Assembly (NCBI RefSeq): GCF_001428805.1 | Contig: NZ_LMIS01000001.1 | Location: 558,001 to 622,000, forward strand | Source of the DNA: Aeromicrobium sp. Root236 | GTDB lineage: Bacteria > Actinomycetota > Actinomycetes > Propionibacteriales > Nocardioidaceae | Direction: 5' to 3' | DNA: 64,000 bases | In this document: in pieces, positions 1-8,185 of the stretch | Layout of the letters: every line of letters starts with the position of its first letter | How positions within the stretch are numbered: position 1 is the first letter of the stretch | Translations under genes and position numbers: made by a program | The notes under the pieces: model-generated | Databases searched by the model: none | The model's input: the letters and a program-made list of their open reading frames with translations, nothing else | Told to the model about the DNA's origin: nothing

Positions 1-1001
1 GAGAGCAACAGCGACTCGGCGAGGAACTGCGTACGCACCTGGCCGCGGGTCGCGCCCAGCGACCGGCGCAGGCCGATCTCAGCGCGGCGCTCGAGGACCG
101 AGATGACCATCGTGTTGGCGACGCCGACGCCGCCGACCAGCAGTGCGACGGCACCCAGGCCGAGCAGCAGACCGGTGAACGCCTCGCCGGCTGCCTTCTG
201 CGCGGCGAGGGCGTCAGAGGGCCGGGAGACCTCGACCTCGTTGGGCTGCTCCGGGTTGGCCGTCGCGCCGAGCACCGACTGCACCTGCTCGACCTTGTCG
301 GGGTCGGAGCGGGTGTAGACCGTCGTGGGATGCCCGTCGAAGCCGAGCAACGCCTTCGCGACCGACCAGCCGACGAGTGCGGCGGTGTCGAGCTCGGGTG
401 CCAGCGGCGCCGGCTCGAGGATGCCGACGACCGTGAACCACTCGCCACCGATCAGGACCTTGGTGTCCGGCCCCGCGTGGCTGATCCCGAGGCGGTCCGC
501 CGTCTTGGCGCCCAGCACCGTCGCGGGATAACGGCTGGTCGCGGCGTTGAGCCAGGTGCCGCTGCGCACGTCGACGCCGATGGCGGAGCGCAGGCTCGTG
601 CGAGCGGCCAGCACGGAGATGCCGCTGGTCTCCGCCTCGTCGATCTTGTCGGTCCGGTAGACGTTCAGGTCGGACAGCTCACCGACGGCCGACACGGACT
701 CGATGGGGCCGATCCGCGCCACCATCGACTCGGACTCGTCGGGCAGGGTGGCGTCGTCGCCGCCGAACGTCTGACCCGGCGTCACCGTCAAGAGGTTGGT
801 GCCGAGCGCGTCGAGCTTGCGATCGAGCTCGGCCTGGGACGACGAGGAGATGCCGACGACCGAGACCATGGCGGCGATCCCGATCGCGATGCCCAGCGAC
901 GAGAGGAAGGCCCGCAGCGGACGCGTACGCAGCCCCACCGCGCCGACCTTGAGCACGTCCCGTGGCCACATCCGGGCGGGCGTGAGGACTGTCGCGGTCA
1001 T
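1..1001 (-). CDS. MacB-like ABC transporter permease (3' truncated by window edge)
   Basis: Inner-membrane permease of a MacB/FtsX-type exporter; the C-terminus lies beyond the window. About 333 residues are visible. A first membrane segment (about 31-52) is followed by a long extracytoplasmic MacB_PCD-like domain. A second hydrophobic segment near the end leads into the FtsX-family signature RRAEIGLRRSLGATRGQV. The ATG overlaps the stop of the upstream ATPase gene as ATGA, so the two are translationally coupled. With the adaptor and lipoprotein upstream it forms a tripartite-like exporter. Substrate is unknown; antimicrobial peptide or cell-envelope stress export is usual for this architecture. 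Confidence 0.9.
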   Translation of the reverse strand, partial: MTATVLTPARMWPRDVLKVGAVGLRTRPLRAFLSSLGIAIGIAAMVSVVGISSSSQAELDRKLDALGTNLLTVTPGQTFGGDDATLPDESESMVARIGPIESVSAVGELSDLNVYRTDKIDEAETSGISVLAARTSLRSAIGVDVRSGTWLNAATSRYPATVLGAKTADRLGISHAGPDTKVLIGGEWFTVVGILEPAPLAPELDTAALVGWSVAKALLGFDGHPTTVYTRSDPDKVEQVQSVLGATANPEQPNEVEVSRPSDALAAQKAAGEAFTGLLLGLGAVALLVGGVGVANTMVISVLERRAEIGLRRSLGATRGQVRTQFLAESLLL

Positions 1002-1684
1002 ACCGCCACCTCCGTGCGTGGACGGGCCGAGTCCTCGACGATGCGGCCGTCGAGCATCCGGACCTGTCTTGGGAGCGAGTCGGCGATCGCGTGGTCGTGG
1101 GTGATGATGACGACCGTCGTCCCCTCCGCGTTGAGCTCGCGCAGCAGGTCCATGACACCCGCGCCGGACACCGAGTCGAGCGCCCCGGTCGGCTCGTCCG
1201 CCAGCACCAGTGCCGGCTCACCGGCTACGGCTCGCGCGATCGCGACTCGTTGCTTCTCGCCGCCGGAGAGCTCGTGCGGCTCGTGATGAAGGCGATGGCC
1301 GAGGCCCACGCGCTCCAGCGCCTCGGCGGCGCGCTTGCGGCGCTGCGACTGGCGCAGCCCCGTGTAGAGCAGCCCGTCAGCGACGTTGTCCACCGCCGAG
1401 GTGCCCCCGGCGAGGTGGAACTGCTGGAACACGAAGCCGATGCGTCCGGCCCTCAGAGCAGACAGGTTCGCGTCGCTGAGCGCTGCGACGTCGTGGCCGT
1501 CGATCCGTACGCGCCCGGCCGTCGGACGGTCGAGCGTACCGACGACGTGCAGCATCGTGGACTTGCCGGATCCCGACGGTCCCACGATCGCGGCCAGCTC
1601 TCCGCGCCGGATGTGGAGCGACACACCTGCCAGTGCGGCGACACCGCCGGGATAGATCTTGGTGACCCCCTCGAGCGCGATCAC
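998..1684 (-). CDS. ABC transporter ATP-binding protein, MacB/LolD type
   Basis: Cytoplasmic ATPase of the exporter, 228 residues. Walker A is GPSGSGKS (35-42), the ABC signature LSGGEKQ (139-145) and Walker B ends in DEPTGALD (163-170); a switch histidine follows in VVIITHD. Length and the LSGGEKQRVAIARA signature fit the MacB/LolD/FtsE group. The GTG start overlaps the adaptor stop as GTGA, and its own stop overlaps the permease start, so this is a single coupled operon. Confidence 0.95.
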   Translation of the reverse strand: MIALEGVTKIYPGGVAALAGVSLHIRRGELAAIVGPSGSGKSTMLHVVGTLDRPTAGRVRIDGHDVAALSDANLSALRAGRIGFVFQQFHLAGGTSAVDNVADGLLYTGLRQSQRRKRAAEALERVGLGHRLHHEPHELSGGEKQRVAIARAVAGEPALVLADEPTGALDSVSGAGVMDLLRELNAEGTTVVIITHDHAIADSLPRQVRMLDGRIVEDSARPRTEVAV

Positions 1685-2808
1685 TTGGGCATCCCCACGA
1701 CCGTGCCGCGGGAGATGCCGTCGCCGGACACCTCGACCTTGCCGTCCGCGAACAGCCCGGTGGTGACCGGGACGTAGCTCGAGGTGCCGCCCTTGACGAC
1801 CTCGAGACCGAACCCGCCCTCCTGCAGCGCGAGGAGCGCCGCGACCGGGACCGTCAGTACGTCCTTGCGCCGGTCGACCGTGAACGTCACGTTGACCGAC
1901 GCCAGGGCGAACGGCGCAGACAGCTTCTGCGCCTTCCTGCCCGGGATGTCGACCGTGACCTCGACCTTGGTCTCGTCCTCCCCGTTGGGATCGTCCGACG
2001 GCTTCACGACCGTCGTGACGTCCGAGATGACCCCCTTGAGGGTCTCGCCGTTGGGCAGCTCGACGGTGACCTTGCCGCCCTTCTTGGCGAGCCTCTGGTC
2101 CTCGGTGTCGATCTCGACCGTCACGGCCTTCGACGTCCCGGTGAACGTCAGCACCTCCTGGCCCGGCGCCGTGGCCGAGCCCTCCTCCGCGGTCAGGCCG
2201 TCGATCCGGACCTTGGCGGGTGCGAACACCACGCTGCCGAGGGCGACGACCCCGGTCTCCTCGAGGCCACGGTCCTCCTGCCAGCGCTCGACGGCGGCGG
2301 CGGTGTTGGAGGTGAAGTCCTCGTCCACGTCGAAGCCCACGTAGCCCAGCGCCGCGAGGTTTCTCTCGAGCTGCTCGACGTCGGCGCCCTCGAACCCGTC
2401 CTTGAGCTCGCGGTACGCCGGCAACGAGCCGTACATCAGCGTCACCGGCACGTCGTCGACCTCGTACAGCGCCTCACCGCGCTTGACCGTGTCACCCACC
2501 GACGGCAGGTCCGTGACCGTGCCGGACAGTCGGCTGCTGGCCGTCGTCGCCGTCCCGTAGCCGAGCTCACCGGCGGTCGTGCTGGTGTCGAGCAGGGTCT
2601 CCCGCTTCACCGTGGTGGTGTTCGGCGGCAACGCCGTGTCGGCGCTGGCCTTGTTGCCGTCACCTCCGCCGAGCCCCACGACCGTCGCGGCAACCCCGCC
2701 GAGCACGACCACCGCGGCTCCGGCGATGGCAACCGTACGTGTCCGGCCGCGTCGTCGTGGTCGCTCATCACGCCTCGATCTCGCCGGACGCCGGATCGCG
2801 AGCCTCAC
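1681..2808 (-). CDS. HlyD/MacA-like adaptor with peptidoglycan-binding domain
   Basis: Membrane-anchored adaptor of the exporter, 375 residues. A basic N-terminus is followed by one membrane helix (about 26-46). A lipoyl-like region (about 93-120) surrounds a peptidoglycan-binding PG_binding_1-type domain (about 142-188, with the LERNLAALGY and TAAAVERWQE helices). C-terminal beta-barrel segments are typical of efflux adaptors. The reading frame stays open upstream, but the GTG at 2808 overlaps the lipoprotein stop as GTGA and places the membrane helix correctly, so I chose it. In an actinomycete the adaptor would work across the cell wall rather than a periplasm. Confidence 0.88.
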   Translation of the reverse strand: MRLAIRRPARSRRDERPRRRGRTRTVAIAGAAVVVLGGVAATVVGLGGGDGNKASADTALPPNTTTVKRETLLDTSTTAGELGYGTATTASSRLSGTVTDLPSVGDTVKRGEALYEVDDVPVTLMYGSLPAYRELKDGFEGADVEQLERNLAALGYVGFDVDEDFTSNTAAAVERWQEDRGLEETGVVALGSVVFAPAKVRIDGLTAEEGSATAPGQEVLTFTGTSKAVTVEIDTEDQRLAKKGGKVTVELPNGETLKGVISDVTTVVKPSDDPNGEDETKVEVTVDIPGRKAQKLSAPFALASVNVTFTVDRRKDVLTVPVAALLALQEGGFGLEVVKGGTSSYVPVTTGLFADGKVEVSGDGISRGTVVGMPK

Positions 2809-3332
2809 TTCTTCTCGTCCTTCATCGACGGCCCGCCCATGTACTTCTGGCAGGCCTCCTGCGCCTTCTCGAAGTCCGGGTCCTCGGCAATGCCCTCGTC
2901 CATCCGCATCGCGCCGCCCTTGGGGTCCGGGAACTTCTCGACCCCGTGCTCGCGCATGCATTGCGAGAACTTCAGGGCGTGCTCGGTCATCTTCTTGCGG
3001 TCCGACTCGGAGATCTGCGGGAGGAACTTCTGGCACGCCTCCTGAGCCTTCTTCATCGTGCTCTCCTGGCCCGGGCCACCCTTGATCGTGATGCGGCCAC
3101 CCTTCGGGTCCTCCATCTTGACCCCGTGCTCACGCATGCACTTCGCGAACTTGAGGCCCTGTGCGTCGCGGTCCTCCTTCGACGTGTCCTTCGAGTCCTT
3201 GGAGTCGCTCGAGTCCTTGCCGGTCGCGCTGGCCACGCCGTCGTCGTCGGACCCGCTGCCTGAGCCGCACCCGGCGAGGATCAGGGTCAGGCCGAGCAAC
3301 AACGCCGCCAGCAAGGTGTGTGTTCGCTTCAT
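2805..3332 (-). CDS. lipoprotein with duplicated KFxxCMREHG domain
   Basis: Predicted lipoprotein of 175 residues with a signal peptide and lipobox LAGC (19-22, lipidated Cys22). A low-complexity Ser/Asp/Lys linker is followed by two repeats. The first has KFAKCMREHG (61-70) and KAQEACQKFL (95-104); the second has KFSQCMREHG (121-130) and KAQEACQKYM (156-165). Each repeat carries two cysteines (65/100 and 125/161), likely one disulphide per repeat. It is the first gene of the exporter operon and faces the two-component system. Function is not known; a sensor or substrate-binding accessory of the exporter is inferred. Confidence 0.85.
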   Translation of the reverse strand: MKRTHTLLAALLLGLTLILAGCGSGSGSDDDGVASATGKDSSDSKDSKDTSKEDRDAQGLKFAKCMREHGVKMEDPKGGRITIKGGPGQESTMKKAQEACQKFLPQISESDRKKMTEHALKFSQCMREHGVEKFPDPKGGAMRMDEGIAEDPDFEKAQEACQKYMGGPSMKDEKK

Positions 3333-3397
3333 GGGTTCCTCCGTGCCGTCCGGCCGGTGGATCCGACCGTTGTCGAACCCATCGAACGCGGGCCTGA

Positions 3398-3463
3398 GTT
3401 TCCTCTGTGTTTCCGCGCGAACGGCGTCGTGCGGCGCTCCCCCGTCGCTAACGTCGAGGAAAC
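3398..3463. promoter_or_regulatory. candidate response-regulator operator (GTTTCC repeats)
   Basis: Between the divergent lipoprotein and response-regulator genes, GTTTCC occurs at 3398-3403 and again at 3409-3414, exactly 11 bp apart in direct orientation. An inverted copy (GGAAAC) lies at 3458-3463. Direct repeats at 11-bp spacing are the usual binding mode of OmpR-family regulators. A possible -10 (TAACGT, 3449-3454) for the regulator gene sits beside the inverted copy. Binding by the adjacent regulator is inferred. Confidence 0.4.
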
Positions 3464-3505
3464 GCGGGCTCCCGGACGATGGCGGGAGCCGACGAAGGAG
3501 CAGGT

Positions 3506-4162
3506 ATGCGCGTACTGGTGGTGGAGGACGAGCCGAGGCTCGCCGACGCGATCGCCGAGTGGTTGCGGGACGAGTCCCATGCCGTCGACATCGCGCACGA
3601 CGGGTCGGCGGCGCTCGAACGGCTGACCGTCAACGACTACGACGTCCTGGTCCTCGATCGCGACATCCCCGTCATCCACGGCGACGAGGTCTGCCGGCAG
3701 ATCGTCGCGTCGCCCGCTCCGACGCGCGTGCTGATGCTCACCGCGGCCGCCGAGATCACCGACCGGGTGATGGGGCTCGGCATCGGCGCCGACGACTACC
3801 TGACCAAGCCGTTCGCGTTCCAGGAGCTGGCAGCCCGCGTGCTCGCGCTCGGCCGCCGCTCACGACCCGCGGCTCCCCCGGTGCTGCGCCGCGGCGAGGT
3901 GACGCTCGACCCCTCGCGTCGCGAGGTGTTCCGGGGTGACCGCTACGTCCCGTTGTCCAAGAAGGAGTTCGCGGTGCTCACCGAGCTCCTGCGGGCCGAC
4001 GGTGGCACGGTCTCCGCCGAGCAGCTCCTGGAGAAGGCATGGGACGAGAACGCCGATCCGTTCACCGGCGCAGTCAGGCTCACGATCCACAAGCTCCGGC
4101 GCAAGCTCGGCGAGCCCTCACTCGTCGACACGATCACGGGAGTGGGGTACCGGATCTCATGA
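3506..4162 (+). CDS. OmpR-family response regulator
   Basis: Two-component response regulator, 218 residues. The receiver domain (1-about 115) has the acidic pocket E7-D8, phospho-acceptor D51 in VLVLDRD, and a conserved Lys in YLTKPF. The C-terminal half is a winged-helix DNA-binding domain ending in the usual IHKLRRKLG...DTITGVGYRI. The ATG at 3506 is preceded by AAGGAGCAGG, which fixes the start over an upstream in-frame ATG. It overlaps the kinase start as ATGA and is divergent from the exporter operon, its probable target. Confidence 0.95.
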   Translation: MRVLVVEDEPRLADAIAEWLRDESHAVDIAHDGSAALERLTVNDYDVLVLDRDIPVIHGDEVCRQIVASPAPTRVLMLTAAAEITDRVMGLGIGADDYLTKPFAFQELAARVLALGRRSRPAAPPVLRRGEVTLDPSRREVFRGDRYVPLSKKEFAVLTELLRADGGTVSAEQLLEKAWDENADPFTGAVRLTIHKLRRKLGEPSLVDTITGVGYRIS

Positions 4163-5394
4163 CGGTCATGCACGTACGCCGACTGCTCCCCCAGCGCATC
4201 ACGCTCCGCGCCCGGTTGACGCTCATCTACGGCGGCCTGTTCTTCGCCGCCGGGATCGTCCTGCTCGGCTCGACGTACGCGTTGTTCCACCAGCAGATCA
4301 GCAGCGGCGGGAGCGTCAGGTTCGCCTCACTCGGCCCCGGCGAGTCCCCGCCGACGATCGGCAAGGGCACCACCGTGACGGCCAACGGCGACACGTTGAC
4401 GGGTGGCGACGCCGAGAAGTTCCTCGTGAGCGAACGCAGCCGGATCGAGAACGCGGCGACGACCTCGCTGATCACCCAGGGCGGCATCGCCTTGGCGATC
4501 GTCGGCGGCGTGGCCGTCGGGTTCGGCTGGCTCATCGCCGGGCGCACGCTTGCGCCCTTGCGCCAGGTCACCGAGACCGCCCGACGTATCGCCGCCGCAC
4601 CGGTGGCCGAGCGCGGCCTGCACGAGCGGATCGCCCTGCGCGGGCCGGATGACGAGGTCAAGGACCTGGCCGACACGTTCGACACGATGGTCGAACGCCT
4701 CGACCGGTCGTTCGCAGGGCAGCGCCGGTTCGTCGCCAACGCCTCGCACGAGCTCCGTACGCCGCTCACGCTCAGTCGCGCGATGGTCGAGGTCGCGATG
4801 CACCGCAAGTCCGCATCCCCGGACCTCGTTCAGCTCGGTGACGACCTGCTGGAGATCAACGGCAGGCACGAGCGGCTCATCACGGGTCTCCTGCTGCTGG
4901 CCAGCAGTGAGAACGAGGTCATCCAGCAGGCGCCCGTCGACCTCGCCGATGTCGTGGAGCACGTCGTCGCCGACACCGCTCGCGAGGCGGACGCGACCGG
5001 GGTGGTGGTCACCGAGGACCTCGACGAGACCGTCGTCAGTGGCGATGCCCTGCTGCTCGAGCGCCTCGTCCAGAACCTCGTCGAGAACGGCATCCGGCAC
5101 AACGTCGCGGCTGACGGGTGGGTCAGGGTGACGACCCGCATGGGCAACGACGCCACGGTGCACCTCGAGGTCAGCAACACCGGACCCGACGTGCCTCCGT
5201 ACGACATCCCGATGCTGTTCGAACCGTTCCGCCGGCTCGACAACGACCGGCTCGCGACGGCCAAGGGTGCCGGACTCGGGCTCTCGATCGTACGGTCGGT
5301 GGCCGCCGCGCATCAGGGCGACGTGGTCGCCGAGCCGCGGCAAGGCGGCGGGCTGGTCGTCAGGGTCACCCTGCCGGCCGCGACCGACGCCTGA
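4159..5394 (+). CDS. two-component sensor histidine kinase
   Basis: Membrane sensor kinase, 411 residues. Two membrane helices (about 19-42 and 105-127) bracket a short extracytoplasmic sensor of about 60 residues. A HAMP linker (about 128-182) leads to a HisKA domain with phospho-acceptor His197 in NASHELRTPL, then an HATPase_c domain with the N box (LVQNLVENGIRHN) and a GAGLGLSIV G box. The start ATG overlaps the regulator stop. The small sensor domain suits an envelope-stress or intramembrane sensor controlling the adjacent exporter; the signal is unknown. Confidence 0.95.
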   Translation: MTVMHVRRLLPQRITLRARLTLIYGGLFFAAGIVLLGSTYALFHQQISSGGSVRFASLGPGESPPTIGKGTTVTANGDTLTGGDAEKFLVSERSRIENAATTSLITQGGIALAIVGGVAVGFGWLIAGRTLAPLRQVTETARRIAAAPVAERGLHERIALRGPDDEVKDLADTFDTMVERLDRSFAGQRRFVANASHELRTPLTLSRAMVEVAMHRKSASPDLVQLGDDLLEINGRHERLITGLLLLASSENEVIQQAPVDLADVVEHVVADTAREADATGVVVTEDLDETVVSGDALLLERLVQNLVENGIRHNVAADGWVRVTTRMGNDATVHLEVSNTGPDVPPYDIPMLFEPFRRLDNDRLATAKGAGLGLSIVRSVAAAHQGDVVAEPRQGGGLVVRVTLPAATDA

Positions 5395-5397
5395 CGG

Positions 5398-6021
5398 CTA
5401 CTCGAACGGAGCGGGATCGCCGGCGCCGACGCGTACGACCTCGGCAAACCCGTCGGAGAAGTCGACGACCGTCGTCGGCTCGGCGATGACGTCGGCGCCC
5501 GACTCGATGACCGCGTCGACCTGCCCGTCGAGTGCATCGGCGATCTCCCACGCCGTCGTCATGGGCTCCGCGCTGCCCGGCAGGATCAGCGTCGTGGAGA
5601 GCATCGGCTCCCCGAGGGCGGTCAGCAGCGCCGTGACGATCTTGCTGTCAGGGATGCGTACGCCGACGGTCTTCTTCTTCTCGTGGAGCAGCCGCCGGGG
5701 CACCTCGCGGGTCGCCGGCAGGATGAACGTGTAGGGCCCGGGCGTGGCCGCCTTGACCGCACGGAAGATCGCATTGTCGACGTGGACGAACTGGCCGAGC
5801 TGGGCGAAGTCCTTGCACACCAGCGTGAAGTGGTGCTTGTCGTCGAGCTGTCGGATCGTGCGGATGCGGTCGAGGGCGTCCTTGTTGCCGAGCTGGGCGC
5901 CGAGCGCATAGCCGGAGTCGGTCGGATAGGCGATGAGCCCACCGTCCTGGATCACGGCCGCCGCCTGGTCGACCGATCGCTGCTGGGGGTTGTCGGGGTG
6001 GATGTCGATGAAGCGGGGCAT
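5398..6021 (-). CDS. Sua5/YciO/YrdC family protein (threonylcarbamoyl-AMP synthase-like)
   Basis: 207-residue protein of the YrdC-like fold, beginning MPRFIDIHPDNP and closest in layout to the YciO branch. The family includes L-threonylcarbamoyladenylate synthase for tRNA t6A37, but YciO members may differ in activity. AYPTDSGYALG near the N-terminus is the family nucleotide-binding segment. I start at the ATG at 6021; upstream in-frame sequence does not resemble the family. It lies convergent to the histidine kinase gene with a 3-bp gap. Confidence 0.85.
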   Translation of the reverse strand: MPRFIDIHPDNPQQRSVDQAAAVIQDGGLIAYPTDSGYALGAQLGNKDALDRIRTIRQLDDKHHFTLVCKDFAQLGQFVHVDNAIFRAVKAATPGPYTFILPATREVPRRLLHEKKKTVGVRIPDSKIVTALLTALGEPMLSTTLILPGSAEPMTTAWEIADALDGQVDAVIESGADVIAEPTTVVDFSDGFAEVVRVGAGDPAPFE

Positions 6022-6054
6022 AGAAGTGAGGCTAACCCCACTGGCCGGACATGA

Positions 6055-6087
6055 CGAAGGGCCGCGCACGAGGTGCGCGGCCCTTCG
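6055..6087 (-). terminator. hairpin terminator after the GPGG small-protein gene
   Basis: A perfect 15-bp stem (6055-6069 with 6073-6087) closes a 3-nt loop. It lies directly after the stop codon of the minus-strand small membrane protein and before the Sua5-like gene. There is no strong T-run, as is common in GC-rich actinomycetes. Confidence 0.75.
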
Positions 6088-6093
6088 CCTCAG

Positions 6094-6237
6094 CTATTTG
6101 AAGATGCTGTATCCCCCTGGCCCGACGAGGCACGCGACGACCAGCAGGACGATGCCGATCAGAATGTCTCCGCGGACGAGACGCAGGACTCCGTAGATCG
6201 CGATGATCGCCGCAATGATCCACAAGATGAACGCCAT
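6094..6237 (-). CDS. GPGG-motif small membrane protein, 47 aa
   Basis: A 47-residue protein, almost entirely hydrophobic. It has two helices (about 3-20 and 25-38) with a short basic turn (RLVRGD), ending in LVGPGGYSIFK. The GPGGY end matches the actinobacterial GPGG-motif small membrane protein family; its function is not known. It is followed at once by a strong terminator, which supports a real single-gene transcript. It is divergent from cysH across a 207-bp spacer. Confidence 0.8.
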   Translation of the reverse strand: MAFILWIIAAIIAIYGVLRLVRGDILIGIVLLVVACLVGPGGYSIFK

Positions 6238-6317
6238 GGGTTTTCCCTCTCTTCAGTGGTGACGGTGGCCACCGCAGAAAGCACTACCCCAGTCCCGGTC
6301 TGCTCAATCACGCGTGA

Positions 6318-6333
6318 TGTGACCTGGATCACG
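6318..6333. promoter_or_regulatory. candidate Crp-type operator upstream of cysH
   Basis: TGTGA-N6-TCACG (6318-6333) matches the Crp/GlxR half-sites TGTGA and TCACA at five and four positions. It sits in the divergent spacer between the small membrane protein and cysH, about 75 bp upstream of a possible cysH -10 (TATTCT, 6394-6399). A nearly identical site occurs before the giant adhesin gene at 43726. Sequence match only. Confidence 0.4.
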
Positions 6334-6444
6334 TGTTTGCGTTCCGTCATGCGGACAGTTCGCCACGTGCTGGGACGGCACACAGGGGCGACCTATTCTG
6401 GAGCGCGGACGATGACCGTTCGACGACCGGAAGAGGTGAGCAGC

Positions 6445-7242
6445 ATGGCCCCCACGGTGCTCACCCTTGCCGAGCGGCGCCAGCAGCAGATCGCCCACGA
6501 CGAGGAGCGTACGGCTCACCTGTCGTCGCGCGAGTCGATGCTCGCGCCGAGGCGCAGCAACGACGAGCTCAAGGCCGTCGCCGAGGCCGCCCAGGCACGG
6601 TTCGCCGAGTCCGACACCGCCGAGATCCTGGCCTGGGTCGCCGAGGAGTTCGGCTACCGCACGGCCGTCGCGTGCTCGATGGCCGATGCCGTCCTCCCCC
6701 ACGTCGTGGCCAGCCACCTCCCGTGGGTCGACACACTGTTCCTCGAGACCGGCTACCACTTCGCCGAGACGATCGGCACGCGCGACGCCGTCGAGTCGTC
6801 CATGCAGCTGACGATCGTCGACGTCAAGCCGCGCCGCCGCGTCGCCGAGCAGGATGCCGAGTTCGGCGAGAAGCTCTACGAGCGCGATCCCGCCCTGTGC
6901 TGCCAGATGCGCAAGGTCGAGCCGCTGCACGACACGTTGCAGGGCTACGAGGTGTGGATCACCGGTGTGCGCCGCGACGAGTCGCCGACGCGCGCCAACA
7001 CCCCGTTCGTCACCTGGGACGACAAGAACGGCCTGGTCAAGGTGAACCCCCTGGCCGCATGGTCGTTCGACGACCTGCTGGCGTACGCCGACGACAACGA
7101 CGTCATCGTCAACCCGCTGGTCAACGACGGCTACCCCTCGATCGGGTGCGCGACCTGCACCCGCCGGGTCGCGCCCGGCGAGGACCCGCGGGCCGGCCGC
7201 TGGGCGGGGCTCGACAAGACCGAGTGCGGCCTGCACGCCTGA
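6445..7242 (+). CDS. cysH: assimilatory APS/PAPS reductase
   Basis: Reduces activated sulfate to sulfite with thioredoxin; 265 residues. The cysteine pairs C152-C153 and C235-x2-C238 are the [4Fe-4S] ligands of the adenylyl-sulfate (APS) type. The catalytic cysteine is C261 in the C-terminal ECGLHA. The iron-sulfur ligands and the lack of an APS kinase gene here argue for APS as substrate. GAAGAGGTGAG before the ATG at 6445 serves as RBS; an upstream in-frame ATG at 6412 is less likely. First gene of the cysHDN-cysG operon. Confidence 0.95.
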   Translation: MAPTVLTLAERRQQQIAHDEERTAHLSSRESMLAPRRSNDELKAVAEAAQARFAESDTAEILAWVAEEFGYRTAVACSMADAVLPHVVASHLPWVDTLFLETGYHFAETIGTRDAVESSMQLTIVDVKPRRRVAEQDAEFGEKLYERDPALCCQMRKVEPLHDTLQGYEVWITGVRRDESPTRANTPFVTWDDKNGLVKVNPLAAWSFDDLLAYADDNDVIVNPLVNDGYPSIGCATCTRRVAPGEDPRAGRWAGLDKTECGLHA

Positions 7243-7273
7243 TCCCCTGCACCAGACTCACGCAAAGGCACCG

Positions 7274-8185
7274 ATGACCCTGACCGACGAACGCCGTCTC
7301 ACCCAGCTCGAGTGGCTGGAGTCCGAGGCGATCCACATCATCCGTGAGGTCGCTGCCGAGTTCGAGCGCCCCGTGCTGCTGTTCTCCGGCGGCAAGGACT
7401 CGGTCGTGATGCTGCACCTCGCGGTCAAGGCGTTCTGGCCTGCGCCTGTGCCGTTCCCGGTCATGCACGTCGACACCGGCCACAACTTCCCCGAGGTGCT
7501 CGCGTTCCGCGACGCCACCGTCGAGCGCCTTGGCCTGCGGCTCGAGGTCGCCAGCGTGCAGGACTACATCGACGACGGCCGGCTGCGCGAGCGCAGCGAC
7601 GGCACCCGCAACCAGCTGCAGACCCAGCCGCTCCTCGACGGCATCACGCAGCACAAGTTCGACGCGGTGTTCGGCGGCGGCCGGCGTGACGAGGAGAAGG
7701 CCCGCGCCAAGGAGCGGGTGTTCTCGCTGCGCGACGAGTTCGGCCAGTGGGACCCGCGCAACCAGCGGCCCGAGCTGTGGAACCTCTACAACGGCAAGCA
7801 CCGTCCCGGCGAGCACGTACGCGTGTTCCCGCTCAGCAACTGGACCGAGCTCGACGTCTGGCAGTACATCGGCGCCGAGGACATCCAGCTCCCCGAGCTC
7901 TACTACGCCCACCAGCGCGAGGTGTTCGAGCGCGACGGCATGCTGATCAGCGTCAGCGACGTGTCACAGCCGCGCGAGGGCGAGACCGTCGAGAAGCGCC
8001 AGGTGCGCTACCGCACGGTCGGTGACATGTCCTGCACCGGAGCCGTCGAGAGCGACGCAGTGACCGTGGACGACGTGATCGTCGAGGTCGCCGCCACGCG
8101 ACTCACCGAGCGGGGTGCGACCCGGGCGGACGACCGCGCCTCCGAGGCAGCCATGGAAGACCGCAAGAAGGAAGGCTACTTCTGA
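7274..8185 (+). CDS. cysD: sulfate adenylyltransferase subunit 2
   Basis: Small, catalytic subunit of ATP sulfurylase, 303 residues, which makes APS from ATP and sulfate. The PP-loop ATP pyrophosphatase motif SGGKDS is at 38-43. The family's internal segments (HVDTGHNFPE, FGGGRRDEEKARAKER) and the C-terminal GDMSCTGAVES and MEDRKKEGYF are present. The stop overlaps the cysN ATG (TGATG), so the two subunits are coupled. Confidence 0.97.
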   Translation: MTLTDERRLTQLEWLESEAIHIIREVAAEFERPVLLFSGGKDSVVMLHLAVKAFWPAPVPFPVMHVDTGHNFPEVLAFRDATVERLGLRLEVASVQDYIDDGRLRERSDGTRNQLQTQPLLDGITQHKFDAVFGGGRRDEEKARAKERVFSLRDEFGQWDPRNQRPELWNLYNGKHRPGEHVRVFPLSNWTELDVWQYIGAEDIQLPELYYAHQREVFERDGMLISVSDVSQPREGETVEKRQVRYRTVGDMSCTGAVESDAVTVDDVIVEVAATRLTERGATRADDRASEAAMEDRKKEGYF

